64,000 nt of DNA, taken from the NCBI RefSeq assembly GCF_014217215.1, contig NZ_CP056080.1, positions 1,798,001 to 1,862,000 of the forward strand, read 5' to 3'. The DNA comes from Rothia nasimurium (GTDB lineage Bacteria > Actinomycetota > Actinomycetes > Actinomycetales > Micrococcaceae). The notes under the pieces are model-generated. The model worked only from the letters and a program-made list of their open reading frames with translations. It searched no databases and was not told the origin of the DNA. The position numbers and the translations under genes were made by a program. Shown in pieces: positions 61,754 to 64,000 of this stretch (positions are counted from its first letter, which is position 1; each line of letters starts with the position of its first letter).

Positions 61754-62068
61754 GTGCGCGAAATTTGTTTAGTCCATCTCGATAAGACAAGGCCGGCAGT
61801 TGTTTTGACCCGTGAGCCTACGCGGTTTGCGATGACTAAGGTGACCATCGCTCCTATCACCTCAACGATCAAGGGGTTATCGAGCGAGGTCTTGCTAGGG
61901 CCTGCTAACGGTCTGGACCGTGAGTGCGCTATTTCTGCGGATAACATTCTGACGGTCCGTCAGGATACCCTTGGCCGGACGATTGGTTACCTCACGGAGC
62001 CTCAGGAAAAACAGCTGGCCCAGGCAATTATTTTCGCGTTTGATCTGCGGGCTCCCCTAGCACGTTAA
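61754..62068 (+). CDS. MazF/PemK-type toxin (endoribonuclease)
   Basis: A 104-aa toxin: VHLDKTRPAVVLTREPTRFA, VTIAPITSTIKGLSSEVLLG, and LDRECAISADNILTVRQDTL. The MazF fold cuts mRNA at short motifs. GTG at 61754 follows the antitoxin directly. Intact pattern, so the module is probably functional. Confidence 0.9.
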   Translation: MREICLVHLDKTRPAVVLTREPTRFAMTKVTIAPITSTIKGLSSEVLLGPANGLDRECAISADNILTVRQDTLGRTIGYLTEPQEKQLAQAIIFAFDLRAPLAR

Positions 62069-62095
62069 AGGTGAGCCCGCAGTCCTTACACATAA

Positions 62096-62782
62096 TTATT
62101 CGGCAAGCACTTTCTCATTGAGGAAGGCTGTGATGTGGGTGAGTTCTGCGGCGGCGACTCCGTGCCCGATGCCGGCGTAGGTGTGGGCGGTGAGGTCGGT
62201 GTGCCCGGCTACCCATTCGCGGGTGTAGGCGATTTTGTCGGCGGTGATGATGGGGTCGGCTTCGTCGCGGCCCCAGAAGAGGGGCAGGGGCTTGTCCGCT
62301 AGCTGGGCGTCCTTGAAGTAGTGTTCTCCCCCGGCCACGGCGTAGCCGGAGAGCCCCACCACGGCCTTGATGAGGTCGGGGCGGGCGCGGGCCACCGAAG
62401 TGGCAAGGGCCATGCCCTGAGAGAAGCCCAGCAGGATCACGCTATCGTAGTCAGCAGCAATGGGTTCGAGCCAGCCCAGCAGATAGTCGACAGCCAGTTC
62501 GATGGCGGTAAAGCCGACAGTTTCTAGTTGCTGGTTGAGGGGCCACCACTGGTAGCCCATGGCGGGGCTCTCGATATAGGCGGAGTCGGCGTCGGCCGGT
62601 AGCGGGTAGCCGACGGGCTGGGGCGCGCGGACGGACGCATAGGTCACCTTTTCGCTGGGCAGGTAGGGGGTGAGCCCCAGCAGGTCACGTTCGTGGGAGC
62701 CGTAGCCGTGCAGAAGGACAACCAGGTGGGTACCCCGGCGAAAGGGTTCTGCCTTTGAATATTCAACAGTGTACTGGTTCAT
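62096..62782 (-). CDS. Alpha/beta-hydrolase, carboxylesterase (YpfH-like)
   Basis: A 228-aa hydrolase of the phospholipase/carboxylesterase group: LVVLLHGYGSHERDLLG, the nucleophile elbow LLGFSQGMALA (Ser in GFSQG), the Asp in FWGRDEADPII and the His in GIGHGVAAAE. ATG at 62782 with GGGGG before it. Downstream of metX but separate. Substrate unknown. Confidence 0.88.
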   Translation of the reverse strand: MNQYTVEYSKAEPFRRGTHLVVLLHGYGSHERDLLGLTPYLPSEKVTYASVRAPQPVGYPLPADADSAYIESPAMGYQWWPLNQQLETVGFTAIELAVDYLLGWLEPIAADYDSVILLGFSQGMALATSVARARPDLIKAVVGLSGYAVAGGEHYFKDAQLADKPLPLFWGRDEADPIITADKIAYTREWVAGHTDLTAHTYAGIGHGVAAAELTHITAFLNEKVLAE

Positions 62783-62812
62783 AACCCCCAACTTACCACC
62801 GGCAGAGCCAGC

Positions 62813-64000
62813 CTAGGCCACTGCCCACAGGTGCTTGCGCCCCCGCGGTTTTGCTTCGTCAGCGACGTCCTGGGTTTCGATGCTGGTGGCAAGGATTCTT
62901 TCGAGCTGTTCGTGTTCGATGAGGAAGCCGTCGTGGCCGCAGGGTGAGTGGATGACAGCCGGTTCTACGGGGTTGGGCAGGGAGGCTGCCAGGATGTGGG
63001 AGTCGGAGGGAAAGAAGAGGCGGTCGGAGTCGACGTAGGCGATGGTCCAGCGGCAGGTGGAAAGCGCCAGTGCCTTTTCTAGCCCGCCCCGGTCACGGCC
63101 AAGGTCGTGGGAGAGCAGGGCTTCGTTGATAGCCAGGTAGGAGTTGGCGTCGAACCGGGCTGTGAGCTTTTGGCCGTGGTAGTCCAGGTAGTTCTCTACC
63201 TGGTAGCGGCCGCGGTCTGCGGTGAGGGGGTGCAGGACGTTGTGGCCGTCTTGGGCGTCGCGCCCGAAGCGGAAGTGGAGTTCGGCGGCGGAGCGGTAGG
63301 TGGTGTGGGCGATGCGGCGGGCCAGGGCCAGGCCGGTGACGGGACCGGGGCCTGGGTAGTAGTCACCGCCGGCGAAGGCGGGGTCTTGGCGGATCGCCAG
63401 GTTTTGCATGTGACCCCAGGCGATTTGTTCGGCGGTGGCGGCGGGGCCCGAGGCGATGACGGCGCAGGAGCGGACGAGCTCGGGGTAGGTGACGGCCCAT
63501 TCGGCGGCGCGGGCACCGCCGAGGGAACCACCGATGACGTGGTGGAGAGAGGTAACGCCAAGCTGGTCAAGCAGACGTTTTTCGGCGCGGACGCCGTCGC
63601 GGATGGTAACGAGGGGGAAGCGGGAGCCCCAGGGTTTTTGTTCGGGGTCGATACTGGCCGGGGCGGGTGAGGCTGGGCCGGTGGTGCCGTAGCACCCGCC
63701 GAGCATGTTGGGCGAGATAACAAAAAAGCGGTCGGTATCAATGACCCGGCCAGGGCCCACAGCAGTGGGCCACCACCCCGCAGCCTCAGCCGCTGTAATC
63801 TCTTCGGGGCTGGCACCCGCCCCTGCCCTGCCCGCCGAGACATGGGTGTCCCCTGTCAGGGCGTGCAGAACCAGGACGGCGTTATCGCCAGCTTCGTTGA
63901 GGGTTCCCCAGGTTTCGTAGCCGATGGTGACATCGGGCAGAGTAACCCCGGATTCCAGGAGCAGGTCGCCCACCGAGGCGTAGGTCAGCACGCCGTCGGC
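62813..64000 (-). CDS. metX: Homoserine O-acetyltransferase, N-terminus beyond the window
   Basis: MetX acetylates homoserine for methionine synthesis. The visible 395 residues show VTIGYETWGTLN, VLVLHALTGDTHVSAG, the nucleophile in IGGSLGGARAAEWAVTYPEL, and CGHDGFLIEHEQLERIL with the Asp/His pair. The frame is open to the last base of the window with no ribosome site at the first in-window GTG (63991), so the start is probably outside. Ends LWAVA. Confidence 0.95.
   Translation of the reverse strand, partial: ADGVLTYASVGDLLLESGVTLPDVTIGYETWGTLNEAGDNAVLVLHALTGDTHVSAGRAGAGASPEEITAAEAAGWWPTAVGPGRVIDTDRFFVISPNMLGGCYGTTGPASPAPASIDPEQKPWGSRFPLVTIRDGVRAEKRLLDQLGVTSLHHVIGGSLGGARAAEWAVTYPELVRSCAVIASGPAATAEQIAWGHMQNLAIRQDPAFAGGDYYPGPGPVTGLALARRIAHTTYRSAAELHFRFGRDAQDGHNVLHPLTADRGRYQVENYLDYHGQKLTARFDANSYLAINEALLSHDLGRDRGGLEKALALSTCRWTIAYVDSDRLFFPSDSHILAASLPNPVEPAVIHSPCGHDGFLIEHEQLERILATSIETQDVADEAKPRGRKHLWAVA

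Overview
This is chromosome from a high-GC Gram-positive bacterium, most likely the Micrococcaceae and probably Rothia or a close relative. The assignment is an inference from gene order (rpsB-tsf-pyrH-frr-cdsA ... dxr-rseP-ispG-GNAT-proS ... rimP-nusA-ylxR-infB-rbfA-truB-ribF-rpsO-pnp), from actinobacterial families (DUF4081-GNAT, DivIVA-like, DUF6176, PRC-barrel/DUF2382), from frequent GTG/TTG starts and from a GC of about 60% in sampled core genes. No prophage, insertion sequence, CRISPR array or rRNA was seen. Two tRNAs are present: Met-type CAT and Asn GTT.

Layout. 1-13 kb: a translation block on the minus strand (rimP, nusA, ylxR, infB, rbfA, truB, two small membrane genes, ribF, rpsO, start of pnp), broken by a plus-strand luxS-mtnN-aldo/keto reductase group that makes and recycles AI-2 precursor. 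13-36 kb: the old actinobacterial envelope/isoprenoid/translation string (rpsB, tsf, pyrH, frr, cdsA, dxr, rseP, ispG, GNAT, proS), with later insertions: a divIVA-like gene, an acetate-type symporter with its DUF485 partner, a stress membrane protein, an ABC exporter, and between dxr and rseP a plus-strand pyruvate formate-lyase module. 36-41 kb: an overlapping biotin operon bioA-bioF-P450-bioD under a palindromic operator. 41-49 kb: tRNA-Met, a GT4 glycosyltransferase, a holin-like membrane protein, a broken M20 peptidase beside tRNA-Asn, dnaG and dgt. 49.4-52.5 kb: a lower-GC three-gene cassette (DUF6176, GltS-type symporter, SolA-type flavin oxidase) between two direct copies of a 72-bp hairpin repeat. 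52.5-64 kb: TM2 protein, dusB, SDR, PRC-barrel stress protein, an HTH/DUF3887-like gene, an alkyltransferase-like protein, GNATs, glyS, an S4 protein, an RHH/MazF pair, an esterase and metX.

Most notable points. (1) Pyruvate formate-lyase is split: a 705-aa core ends before the glycyl-radical domain, which is a separate 83-aa gene 128 bp downstream, followed by the activase. (2) Three families of long intergenic hairpins recur in this window; one (four copies, B1-B4) has a shared core and unrelated outer arms. (3) The biotin operon holds a compact, divergent cytochrome P450 where B. subtilis has BioI, and it probably starts as a leaderless mRNA whose first codon lies inside a BioQ-like operator. 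(4) ylxR has no ATG/GTG/TTG start and appears to begin at CTG.
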